Below are positions 37,454-44,684 of a stretch of DNA of 64,000 nt, piece after piece (positions within the stretch are counted from its first letter, which is position 1; each line of letters opens with the position of its first letter). Under the pieces are notes generated by a model. The model was not told the origin of the DNA. It was given only the letters and a program-made list of their open reading frames with translations, and did no database searches. The DNA is taken from positions 33,947 through 97,946 of the forward strand of contig AODO01000005.1 in NCBI GenBank assembly GCA_000341795.1. Reading direction: 5' to 3'. This DNA comes from Rhodococcus triatomae BKS 15-14 (lineage in GTDB: Bacteria; Actinomycetota; Actinomycetes; Mycobacteriales; Mycobacteriaceae). A program made the translations under genes and the position numbers.

Positions 37454-38484
37454 GGCAGCGACGGCGCGGTCGAGCCGTCGAGAACCGCAGGCAGCCCGAA
37501 CTTCTCGAAGAGCGTGAGGTCGAAGAAGACGGTGACGTGACCGACGCCGGACGGGCCGAGCGAGAGCACCTGCAACTGGAACGCCCGATGTACACCGTCC
37601 CCCTCGCGCATGTACAGGCCGAACGCCGGCTGCCCGTTCGACACGGTCGGCACCAACCGCATGTCACCGGGACCGCCTGCGGGACAGTTGGTCTCGATGA
37701 GAGTGCGGATGGCGGCGGGCCCCTGGTACCAGCCGTCGAACGGCGGCATCTCCCAGACCGCGTCCTGGGTGAGCAGTTCGGTGAGCGAGGCGAAGTCGTA
37801 GTTCTCGAACGCCGCCATGTACTTGTCGAGCACGGCGCGCTGCTCCGGGCCGACGGGTTCGAGCACCGCGTCCTCGCTGGGGGCGGCCTGCGCGATCTGT
37901 GCCCGCGCCCGCTGCAGCGCGCTGTTCACCGCGGCGGTGCTGGTGTCGAGGAGCGACGCGACGTCGGCAGCGGGCCAGGCGAGCACCTCCCGCAGGATGA
38001 GGACCGCCCGCTGCTTCGGCGGCAGGAACTGCAGGGCCGCGATCAGCGCGAGGCGCAAACTGTCCCGCGACGTCGCGACGACAGCGGGATCGGCGGCAGC
38101 GGTGCCGAGCATCTCGTCGGGAATCGGTTCGAGCCACGGCACCTCCTCGCGGGTCACGAGGTCGGCGGACGGGTCGGAACTCGGAGCCCCGAGGCCGGTC
38201 GGCAGCGGCCGGCGCCCCTTGGTCTCCAGCGCGGTCAGGCAGGTCGTGGTCGCGATCCGATACAGCCAGGTGCGCAGCGAGGACCGTCCCTCGAACTTGT
38301 CGTAGGCCCGCCACGCCTTGAGGTACGTCTCCTGTACGAGATCCTCCGCCTCGTGCACCGACCCGGACATCCGGTAACAGTGCGCGAGCAGTTCGCGTCT
38401 GTACTTCTCGGCCTGCGGAGTGAACTCGTCTCGAACTGCACTGTCGGTCATGCCCCCACCCGTCTCCGTGAGCAATGCGGTCAT
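37450..38484 (-). CDS. ECF sigma factor with C-terminal SnoaL-like domain (SigG-like)
   Basis: 344 residues from ATG 38484, with GAGGGAG upstream. Region 2 is AHCYRMSGSVHEAEDLVQETYLKAWRAYDKF (about 45-80), and region 4 is FLPPKQRAVLILREVLAWPAADVASLLDTSTAAVNSALQRAR (about 165-205). The last 130 residues form an SnoaL/NTF2-like domain (AFENYDFASLTELLTQDAVWEMPP), as in the SigG and SigJ-type extended sigma factors, where this domain controls activity in place of an anti-sigma factor. No anti-sigma gene is adjacent. The co-transcribed partner is the TIGR03086 protein. Confidence 0.88.
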   Translation of the reverse strand: MTALLTETGGGMTDSAVRDEFTPQAEKYRRELLAHCYRMSGSVHEAEDLVQETYLKAWRAYDKFEGRSSLRTWLYRIATTTCLTALETKGRRPLPTGLGAPSSDPSADLVTREEVPWLEPIPDEMLGTAAADPAVVATSRDSLRLALIAALQFLPPKQRAVLILREVLAWPAADVASLLDTSTAAVNSALQRARAQIAQAAPSEDAVLEPVGPEQRAVLDKYMAAFENYDFASLTELLTQDAVWEMPPFDGWYQGPAAIRTLIETNCPAGGPGDMRLVPTVSNGQPAFGLYMREGDGVHRAFQLQVLSLGPSGVGHVTVFFDLTLFEKFGLPAVLDGSTAPSLP

Positions 38485-38845
38485 CTCCACTCTCCCTCGT
38501 CTCGCCCGTCGCGTACACACGCGTCGCTCGATACAGACAGGAAACCGGGGCAGAACTCATCGGCGGGCGGAACGGAGCGACCGGAAGTCGTGATCGAGAC
38601 CCCCCTGCTCGACCATCGAGATCCGGCCGCCCCCTCCTCACCGACCCGGTGGGCGGCGAGGTCCCGGACGGGACAGCGAGGGCGTCCCGATTCCGTGGCA
38701 CACTCTAGGGCAAAAACAACGCCAAAAACAAGCCAAGTAGTAGCGAAGGTACGGAGGGCCGAGACGGGTGGACACGCAACCGCGAGGGGCGGCCTCGACT
38801 GGTGCGGCGACGCCGAACACCCCTCTGACCACTAGGGTCGACGCG
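38485..38845. other. Divergent intergenic region, about 360 bases
   Basis: It contains the upstream regions of the sigma factor gene and of the HTH gene at 38846. A small direct repeat (CAAAAACAA at 38711 and 38724) is the only AT-rich stretch. A GTG at 38768 is in frame with the HTH gene, but TAGGGT sits 7 bases before ATG 38846. No further gene is supported. Confidence 0.5.
38833..38838 (+). promoter_or_regulatory. -10 hexamer of the HTH gene pair (leaderless)
   Basis: TAGGGT, 7 bases before ATG 38846. This supports that start over the in-frame GTG at 38768. Confidence 0.5.
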
Positions 38846-39538
38846 ATGGAAGGGAACGGGATCGAGAATCTGGCGCGCGCCGTCGGCGAGCGACGCAGAC
38901 AGCTCAACCTGACCCTGGATCAGGTCAAGACCGCCGGCGGACCGTCCGACGTGACGACGGGGAAGATCGAGAAGGCCCAGATTCCCGAGCCGAGCGCACG
39001 CACGCTGCGACGCCTCGACGTCGCTCTGCGCTGGACCGACGGCTCGGCCGCGCGAGTACTCACCGGAGGCACGCCCGTCCCGGTCGAAGACGTCCCCCCG
39101 CCCGGAGGCGTCGACGCGGACGCCGACTCGGTGACCCTCTCCCTCGCGATCGTCGGCGACCTGTCCGACCTGGCCAAACGCTACGAGCGTCTCGCCTCCG
39201 ACCACCACGGCGACCCGCTCGCCGCCGAACTGGGCCGGGTGAACGAGCGGTTCGACCTGCTCGTCGACCGAGTCATGCGCACCTGGCTGACCGTGCAGCT
39301 CGAACGGCGGATGACCCCGACCGAGGCCGGAGCGGCTGCCGGGAGCCCGCCGGGCGACCCGGTGGTGGAGATGCTGCTCGGCGACTATCTCGACCGCACC
39401 CCGCGGCCGCCGACCGCCCAGGACGCCGACGAACTGCGCTACCTGCGGTGGCTGACCGGACGCGCCGACGACGTCGACCCCCCGACGCAGCAGCGCTACC
39501 TGGCACGGTGGCGCGCCCGACAGGAGACGGCCGGATGA
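38846..39538 (+). CDS. XRE-like helix-turn-helix protein, first of a pair
   Basis: 230 residues from ATG 38846. The N-terminal HTH (about 8-65) reads LARAVGERRRQLNLTLDQVKTAGGPSDVTTGKIE, a Cro/C1-type pattern with a degenerate recognition helix. The middle (about 95-135) is helical (LSLAIVGDLSDLAKRYERLASDH). The remainder, rich in acidic and proline residues, has no recognised fold. The stop overlaps the start of the next gene by four bases (ATGA). The pair converges on an ImmA/IrrE-MAB_1171c-type pair, a setting typical of regulators cut by ImmA peptidases. Confidence 0.72.
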   Translation: MEGNGIENLARAVGERRRQLNLTLDQVKTAGGPSDVTTGKIEKAQIPEPSARTLRRLDVALRWTDGSAARVLTGGTPVPVEDVPPPGGVDADADSVTLSLAIVGDLSDLAKRYERLASDHHGDPLAAELGRVNERFDLLVDRVMRTWLTVQLERRMTPTEAGAAAGSPPGDPVVEMLLGDYLDRTPRPPTAQDADELRYLRWLTGRADDVDPPTQQRYLARWRARQETAG

Positions 39539-39942
39539 CCCACCACTCCCCGAGCCTGCGGCAGAAGCTCGACCGCCTGTTCGCGTACTTCCACCGCCGC
39601 GACGAACCGGAACCGACGACCGTCGCGGTCGCCGCGATGGCAACCGAACACAGCGGCACAGCGGTGTCCCCGGATCTCCTGGACGCCGCACGATGCGGTG
39701 AGGTCGACGCATTGCCCACCGCCGTCGCGGACGCCCTGTGCGACGTGTTCGGTGTGGACCGCGACTACCTGCGGCTGTCGGGTGGCCGGGACATCGACAT
39801 CGATCAGCGGCTGCGGTTGTGGACCGCGGTCCGGGACCGCGGTCTGCAGCATTTCGCGGCCCGCGCCGTCGACCTGTCCCGCGACGACCTCGAACTCCTC
39901 ATCGACGAGGTGAACCGCTCCGCCGTGGACGACCCGAGCTGA
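39535..39942 (+). CDS. XRE/EspR-like helix-turn-helix protein, second of a pair
   Basis: 135 residues from ATG 39535, overlapping the preceding gene. The pattern SLRQKLDRLFAYFHRRDEPEPTTVAVAAMATEH followed by SPDLLDAARCGEVDALPTAVADALCDVFGVDRDYL matches EspR-like regulators: a helical arm, an HTH, then the FGV-x-x-x-Y end of the domain. A C-terminal helical segment (about 95-130) may serve dimerisation. It ends 8 bases before the stop of the convergent membrane-protein gene. Confidence 0.75.
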   Translation: MTHHSPSLRQKLDRLFAYFHRRDEPEPTTVAVAAMATEHSGTAVSPDLLDAARCGEVDALPTAVADALCDVFGVDRDYLRLSGGRDIDIDQRLRLWTAVRDRGLQHFAARAVDLSRDDLELLIDEVNRSAVDDPS

Positions 39943-39950
39943 CCGCGGGG

Positions 39951-41087
39951 TCAGACGAGTCCGACGGTGACGGGCCGCGTCGACCATGCGTCGGCGAGCA
40001 GCAGCAACTCGTCCTCGTCGGCCAACCAGGCCGGGGTCTCCTCGGGCCGGACCGGTCGCTCGCCCGCCAGGTGACGTTCGAGGGCACGGGTGACGGCGAC
40101 GCACCGGTCCGCCGGATCGACCTCCTCCGCCCGTTCCTCGGACCCCATGTGGGCGAGCAGGATGTACAGGGCGTCCTCGCACTCGATGCGCATGCGGTGT
40201 TCCCGTTCCGCCGCCGTCGGCAGCGCACTGGTCGCGGCCTGCAAGGACACCGAGGGCAGCGCCGCCGACAGGTCCTTCCACAGCGGGGTGAGCCTGCCGA
40301 CGACCACCGCCGACGGGTCGTTCGACAGCCGCGACCGCAGCGCGACCGCGACGGGTACGCACACGGTGAGGGCCGCGAGCGTTGCCGCCGGGAGGAACAG
40401 GACGTCGTTCGACTCGCTGCGCCAGTGCGTGAAGGCGTTGGTCCTGTCCATGCCGAGCAGAACGCCGTAGACCGACCTCGACAGGTGGTCGAACGCGGAC
40501 ACGGTGCCGGCGACGAGAACGAGAGCAGCCCAGAACCTGGTGCGGTGCAACTGATCTCCGCGATAGAAGACGTGTATGCAGGTGATCGCGGCGAATCCGA
40601 TCGCGACGGGCATGTGCACCGAGTACAGGACGAGATAGGCGGCGGTCCGCCAGTCGTGGAGGTCTTCGACGGCGACACCCGCCTCCCGCGCCGGCAGGCT
40701 CAACCACGCCATCGCCACCACTTCGGCGACGATCAGCGCGTACACCACGGCGATCGAGCCACCCCGCAGCCGCCGCACGCTGCCGAGTGCGCGGACCACG
40801 AGGAACAACGATCCCGCGCCGAGCATCGCTGCGGCGTGCGTGAGCAACCGCAGATCCGAGACGGTCAGCGGCGTCGCGTCGACGATTCGTGCCTGTAGCC
40901 ATCCCTCGCGCAGCAGTGCCGCGCACATCCACCAGAACAACAGCCACGTCGTCTGGCGATCCACCTGACGTTCCCGCACGACGGCGACGCGGCCGACGAC
41001 CACCACCGCCAGGATCGCGAGCATCGGTGTGGTCAGCCACACGGGCAGCGACGACGTCGCGACGGTGTCGAGCAGGGGACGGCTCAT
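39951..41087 (-). CDS. MAB_1171c-family membrane protein (putative transporter)
   Basis: 378 residues from ATG 41087, overlapping the ImmA/IrrE gene stop by four bases. Seven TM segments fill the first 240 residues, including FWWMCAALLREGWLQARIVD. A cytosolic C-terminal domain (about 250-378) contains LTPLWKDLSAALP and MRIECEDALYILLAHM, which are hallmarks of the MAB_1171c/DUF6545 group. The family regularly neighbours HTH and ImmA/IrrE genes in actinobacteria but has no shown function. A membrane sensor or effector in a peptidase-regulated switch is inferred. Confidence 0.75.
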   Translation of the reverse strand: MSRPLLDTVATSSLPVWLTTPMLAILAVVVVGRVAVVRERQVDRQTTWLLFWWMCAALLREGWLQARIVDATPLTVSDLRLLTHAAAMLGAGSLFLVVRALGSVRRLRGGSIAVVYALIVAEVVAMAWLSLPAREAGVAVEDLHDWRTAAYLVLYSVHMPVAIGFAAITCIHVFYRGDQLHRTRFWAALVLVAGTVSAFDHLSRSVYGVLLGMDRTNAFTHWRSESNDVLFLPAATLAALTVCVPVAVALRSRLSNDPSAVVVGRLTPLWKDLSAALPSVSLQAATSALPTAAEREHRMRIECEDALYILLAHMGSEERAEEVDPADRCVAVTRALERHLAGERPVRPEETPAWLADEDELLLLADAWSTRPVTVGLV

Positions 41088-41584
41088 CGGAGGGCGTCGA
41101 AGGTCGACGCGATCCGGTGCAGTTCGCCGTGCGCGTCGAGTTCGATCGGGCCTCGGCTGAGCACGGCCAGGTGCGTCCCCACCAGTTCGGCCTCCGCCTC
41201 CGTCGGCGAGTCGAAGGTGGTGCGCCGCATCATGTATTCGATGCCGTCGAGGCTGAGCCCTTCGGTGAGCGTCCCCTCGGTCGGCCGGAACGCTTCGCCC
41301 GGATGCCGGCACAGGATGTGTCCGACCTCGTGGAAGATCTGCTGGCGCTGGTGCCGGACGGACCGGCTGGCGTCGTAACGGATCACGAACCGGGTCGGCC
41401 CACCGAGCAGCAGTCCGCACCTGGTGCCGGGTTCGGTGATCGCACCGGCCCAGGGACTCAGTGCGATGTCCCGCCCGGTGTCCTCGGCAAGCCAGCCCAG
41501 GAATTCCGGGACCGTCCACGGCGGCTGCAGCGGCACCCGGTCGAGCACCTGGGTGAGGCGTCCGCGGCTGCGACGACCGGCCAT
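41084..41584 (-). CDS. ImmA/IrrE family metallo-endopeptidase
   Basis: 166 residues, with GGGGGAG nine bases before ATG 41584. The zinc site HEVGH is at residues 85-89 (QQIFHEVGHILCRHP), with a downstream EAEAELVGTHL helix offering the third ligand. ImmA-type peptidases cleave XRE-like repressors to relieve repression, as in ICEBs1 and the Deinococcus IrrE/DdrO pair. The two convergent HTH proteins are candidate targets. It is coupled to the membrane protein downstream. Confidence 0.83.
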   Translation of the reverse strand: MAGRRSRGRLTQVLDRVPLQPPWTVPEFLGWLAEDTGRDIALSPWAGAITEPGTRCGLLLGGPTRFVIRYDASRSVRHQRQQIFHEVGHILCRHPGEAFRPTEGTLTEGLSLDGIEYMMRRTTFDSPTEAEAELVGTHLAVLSRGPIELDAHGELHRIASTFDALR

Positions 41585-41672
41585 TGCGATGCTCCCCCTT
41601 CGCCCCCCACCGACCCGGGCGGTGCGGCGCCAGGCAGCATAACGCCGGGCACGCGAGGACGGCCCCGGAAGA

Positions 41673-42413
41673 TCAGCGCCCGTTCGGGAACAACGTCTGC
41701 TCGGCTGTGAACGCGCCGTCCGGGTCGTCGACGTACTCCCCCTCGCAGCGGCCGTCGAGCGCCGCCGACACCTGCGCCCACACGTGCAGGTTGACCGGTT
41801 CGAAGAAGTGGTCGGTACCGCCGTCGACCGCGGTGGGTGTCGGGGTCATCCGGCACTGCCCGCCGTCGAGGCGGCCGTCCGCCCATTCCCGTGCGCTGCG
41901 GATGCCGTAGTAGGCGGTGTCGCCGGGAGTGTCGTCGCCGGCGTTGAGCGCGGTCATGAAATCGGTACCCGGGCACACCTCGGCACCGACGGGCTGCCCG
42001 CATGCGCCGGGCGAGCCGTACTGTGCGGTACCGAACGCGACGTAGGTGTCCACGTGCTCGGCGCCGCCGAGGTTCTTGAGGTAGTGCCGCGTACTGGTGC
42101 CGCCGATGCTGTGCGAGACGAGGGAGATCTCGGCGTCCGGGTGCGCGGCGACCGCGGCGTCGACGGCCGCGCCGATCGCCCGCGCGTCGGCGTCGAGGTC
42201 GAATCCGGGCAGGTCGAGGGCCTGCGCCCGGTAACCCTGCAGGGCCAGCGACGCCACCAGCGGCTGGTACGGAATCGCCCCGAGGTACTGGCCCGGAACG
42301 ACGAACACGATCCGCTCGGATGCCTCGGGGACGGGCGTGGCCGAGACGGGGGCGGCGGCACCCAACGCGAGTCCGGCTCCGCAGGCCGCGGTGAGAAGGC
42401 GGGTGAGAGTCAT
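41673..42413 (-). CDS. Secreted lipase/esterase, alpha/beta hydrolase fold
   Basis: 246 residues from ATG 42413. A Sec signal peptide ends near residue 25 (APVSA/TPV). The nucleophile elbow is SHSIGG with S102. The downstream Asp and His may be in the GDDTPGD and GGTDHFFEP segments, the latter close to the expected catalytic His. Cysteines near 145 and 155 may pair. TATCGT lies 7 bases before the ATG on the coding strand, predicting leaderless transcription. It probably cleaves acyl esters outside the cell; substrate unknown. Confidence 0.75.
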   Translation of the reverse strand: MTLTRLLTAACGAGLALGAAAPVSATPVPEASERIVFVVPGQYLGAIPYQPLVASLALQGYRAQALDLPGFDLDADARAIGAAVDAAVAAHPDAEISLVSHSIGGTSTRHYLKNLGGAEHVDTYVAFGTAQYGSPGACGQPVGAEVCPGTDFMTALNAGDDTPGDTAYYGIRSAREWADGRLDGGQCRMTPTPTAVDGGTDHFFEPVNLHVWAQVSAALDGRCEGEYVDDPDGAFTAEQTLFPNGR

Positions 42414-42420
42414 CCTCGGG

Positions 42421-42426
42421 ACGATA
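42421..42426 (-). promoter_or_regulatory. -10 hexamer of the lipase gene (leaderless)
   Basis: TATCGT on the minus strand, 7 bases before the ATG. Confidence 0.45.
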
Positions 42427-42563
42427 AGGCAAGGCTGCACTGCCTTGAAGGGTCACGTCGCGGTGTGTGACGCACACCCTCGTGACGTGCGGCGCCACGG
42501 ACCGGGTCGCCGCGGACACCGTTCGCCGGGATGCTCGTCGCGCAGACTGCCAGGTTCGGTCGG

Positions 42564-42569
42564 TACGGT
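42564..42569 (+). promoter_or_regulatory. -10 hexamer upstream of the GT-C gene
   Basis: TACGGT, 6 bases before the short frame at 42576. Context GGTCGGTACGGTGG is shared with the tetR promoter. Confidence 0.4.
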
Positions 42570-42575
42570 GGCCCG

Positions 42576-42593
42576 ATGTCGTGCGTCGGGTGA
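42576..42593 (+). CDS. Possible leaderless five-codon upstream ORF (MSCVG)
   Basis: ATG TCG TGC GTC GGG TGA begins 6 bases after a TANNNT hexamer and ends 25 bases before the start of the GT-C gene, in another frame. Short leaderless frames of this kind, some rich in cysteine codons, control downstream genes in mycobacteria. With only one Cys codon a regulatory role is speculative. Confidence 0.3.
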   Translation: MSCVG

Positions 42594-42618
42594 CGGACCC
42601 GACCGGGGAGGAGCGTGG

Positions 42619-44418
42619 ATGTCGGCGGAGAGCACAGGCACGGTGGTGGACACGGCGACAGCTGCGGGAACGACGCCACTCGGCGTCGCGACACCCAGGT
42701 CCGCCACGCGGCTCCGGCGCTTCCGCATCCAGCGTTCCGACGCGATCGCCGCCCTCGGGTTCACCGTCCTCGCCGTGTACGTCATGGGCAATCAGTGGCG
42801 ACAGCCCGCAACCGGGTACCTGACCGGCAGCGGCCAGGACCAGCGCATGTGGGAATGGTTCTTCGCGCTCGCCGCGCACTCGATCACCCACTTCGACAAT
42901 CCCCTCGGCACGCTGCTGCAGAACTATCCGCAGGGCGTGAACCTGATGGCCAACACCTCCATGTTCGGGGTGTCCGTCCCACTCGCGCCGGTCACGCTGT
43001 TGTTCGGCCCCACGGTGACGTGGACGCTGGTGCTGACCTTCGGGCTCGCCTCCACCGCGTACGCCTGGTACTGGTTCCTCGGCCGGTACGCCGTCCAGTC
43101 CAGGGTCGCGGCGGCGATCGGCGGCGTGTTCTGTGGATTCGCGCCCGCGCTGATCTCCCACGCCAACGGCCACCCCAACTTCGTCGTGCTGCCGCTGCTG
43201 CCGCTGATCCTCGCGTGCGTCATCCGTCTCGCTCGCGGCGACGGGATTCGCACCGGGGTCGTGCTCGGCCTGCTGGTCGCCGTGCAGATCGCGCTCGGCG
43301 AGGAGCCGCTGCTCATCACCGCGGTCACGTTCGCCGTGTTCACCCTGGCGTACTTCGCCTCCCGGCCGAGGTTCGCGCTGACCGCCGTTCGCAACGCGAC
43401 CCGGCCGCTGCTGCTCGCCGCCGCCATCGCCCTGCTGCTCACCGCGGGACCACTGTGGTGGCAGTTCTTCGGACCACAGAGCTATCGGTTCATCGACCAC
43501 GGCCCGATGGGCAACGACCTCAAGGCGCTCCTTCAGTTCCCCCGCCAGTCCGTCGGAGGCCGCGTCAGCCCGGGCCAGAACGTCGCGATCAACGGCACCG
43601 AGGAGAACTCCTACTTCGGCTGGCCGCTGCTGGTCGTGGCGCTCGCGTCCGCGATCTGGCTGCGCCGCCTCGCCCTCGCCCGCGCCGCGGCCGTCACCGT
43701 CGTCGTCATGTGCGTGGTGTCGCTGGGCGCGGAACTGACCATCGGTCGCGACGGCACCGGCGTGGACCTGCCCTGGTCGTGGCTGGAACGGCTGCCGCTG
43801 TTCGAGTCGGTCCTCGAAACCCGTTTCGCGATGGGTGCGATCCCCGCGATCGCCCTGCTGCTGGCCCTGACCGTCGACCGCGCGATCCGGGAGAAGGCCA
43901 CCCGGGTGCCCTGGGCAGTCGCCTTCGCCCTGGCGCTCGTCCCGCTGATTCCGCTGCCGTTGACGGCGGTGCAGCGGGCCGCGGCACCGGACTTCTTCGC
44001 GGACGGCACCTGGCGGTCGTACGTGGACGACGGCTCCGTCGTCACCGTCCCCCTCCCCCGGCCCGAGGACGCCCGGGCGCTCACCTGGCAGGTCGAAGCC
44101 GACTTCGGCTTCCCGCTCGCCGGCGGCTACTTCGTCGGACCGGTCGGACCGGAGAAGAAGGCCAAGTACGGACCCGAGGACCGGCCCACGGCGCTGCTGC
44201 TCGGTGCCGTCCAGAAGTCCGGAACCGTTCCGGAGGTGACGCAGCAGATGCGCGCCCAGGCACACGCCGACCTCCGGTACTGGCGGGCGGATGTCGTCGT
44301 GCTCCCGAACGGCGACAACCAGCGCGCACTGCGCCGCACGGTCCAGGCGCTGCTCGATGCCGAACCACGGCGCGTCGACGACGTCTGGGTGTGGGACGTC
44401 CGGCCCGTCGTGCGATAG
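42619..44418 (+). CDS. Polytopic GT-C-like membrane glycosyltransferase
   Basis: 599 residues from ATG 42619, with GGGGAGGAG upstream. About twelve TM segments run through residue 460, followed by a soluble domain of about 130 residues. The first large outer loop contains GYLTGSGQDQRMWEWFF, with an Asp typical of the GT-C catalytic loop. LFESVLETRFAMGAIPAIALLLAL is a further conserved-looking block. It lies directly upstream of embA on the same strand, a place held by embC in mycobacteria, but it is not an Emb protein. Transfer of a polyprenyl-linked sugar to arabinogalactan or lipoarabinomannan is inferred. Confidence 0.65.
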   Translation: MSAESTGTVVDTATAAGTTPLGVATPRSATRLRRFRIQRSDAIAALGFTVLAVYVMGNQWRQPATGYLTGSGQDQRMWEWFFALAAHSITHFDNPLGTLLQNYPQGVNLMANTSMFGVSVPLAPVTLLFGPTVTWTLVLTFGLASTAYAWYWFLGRYAVQSRVAAAIGGVFCGFAPALISHANGHPNFVVLPLLPLILACVIRLARGDGIRTGVVLGLLVAVQIALGEEPLLITAVTFAVFTLAYFASRPRFALTAVRNATRPLLLAAAIALLLTAGPLWWQFFGPQSYRFIDHGPMGNDLKALLQFPRQSVGGRVSPGQNVAINGTEENSYFGWPLLVVALASAIWLRRLALARAAAVTVVVMCVVSLGAELTIGRDGTGVDLPWSWLERLPLFESVLETRFAMGAIPAIALLLALTVDRAIREKATRVPWAVAFALALVPLIPLPLTAVQRAAAPDFFADGTWRSYVDDGSVVTVPLPRPEDARALTWQVEADFGFPLAGGYFVGPVGPEKKAKYGPEDRPTALLLGAVQKSGTVPEVTQQMRAQAHADLRYWRADVVVLPNGDNQRALRRTVQALLDAEPRRVDDVWVWDVRPVVR

Positions 44419-44427
44419 CGCACTGCC

Positions 44428-44449
44428 CACGCCCGGATCCGGGGGCGTG
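44428..44449 (+). terminator. Short hairpin after the GT-C gene
   Basis: CACGCCC pairs with GGGCGTG around an 8-base centre, starting 10 bases past the stop. Confidence 0.4.
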
Positions 44450-44670
44450 CCGGGGGGCGACCCAGGGGAAGCCGAATCCCCTACGGCCCCCGCATCGCCC
44501 CCTATATTCGGGCGCACATCTTTCGGGATCCGGCCGGCGGAGGGTGTAATTCCCCTCGGCACACGAGCCGTGCCGGTCGTCGCCCGCCGGCGGTGCAGCC
44601 CTCGCGCACCGTCGGTGGGTGCTCACACCCCCGCGCACGTCGCCTCGCGACCCACCGGCACCGCATCCCA

Positions 44671-44676
44671 TACGAT
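44671..44676 (+). promoter_or_regulatory. -10 hexamer of embA (leaderless)
   Basis: TACGAT, 8 bases before the GTG start. The stretch TACGAT-CGACGCTT-GTG closely matches TACCAT-CGACACTC-GTG of embB. Confidence 0.55.
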
Positions 44677-44684
44677 CGACGCTT

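Noticed and set aside
38711..38732. Direct repeat CAAAAACAA upstream of the HTH genes as a regulator site
   Set aside because: Only two short copies in an AT-rich patch; no symmetry or known motif, so no regulatory call was made.
38768..38845. GTG start at 38768 for the HTH gene
   Set aside because: The added 26 residues are low in complexity and lie upstream of a TAGGGT hexamer placed 7 bases before ATG 38846, which is the better start.
41458..44562. Open frame of over 1000 codons on the minus strand spanning the lipase and GT-C genes
   Set aside because: Antisense or shifted shadow of several real genes; composition is repetitive and it crosses gene boundaries and a promoter region.
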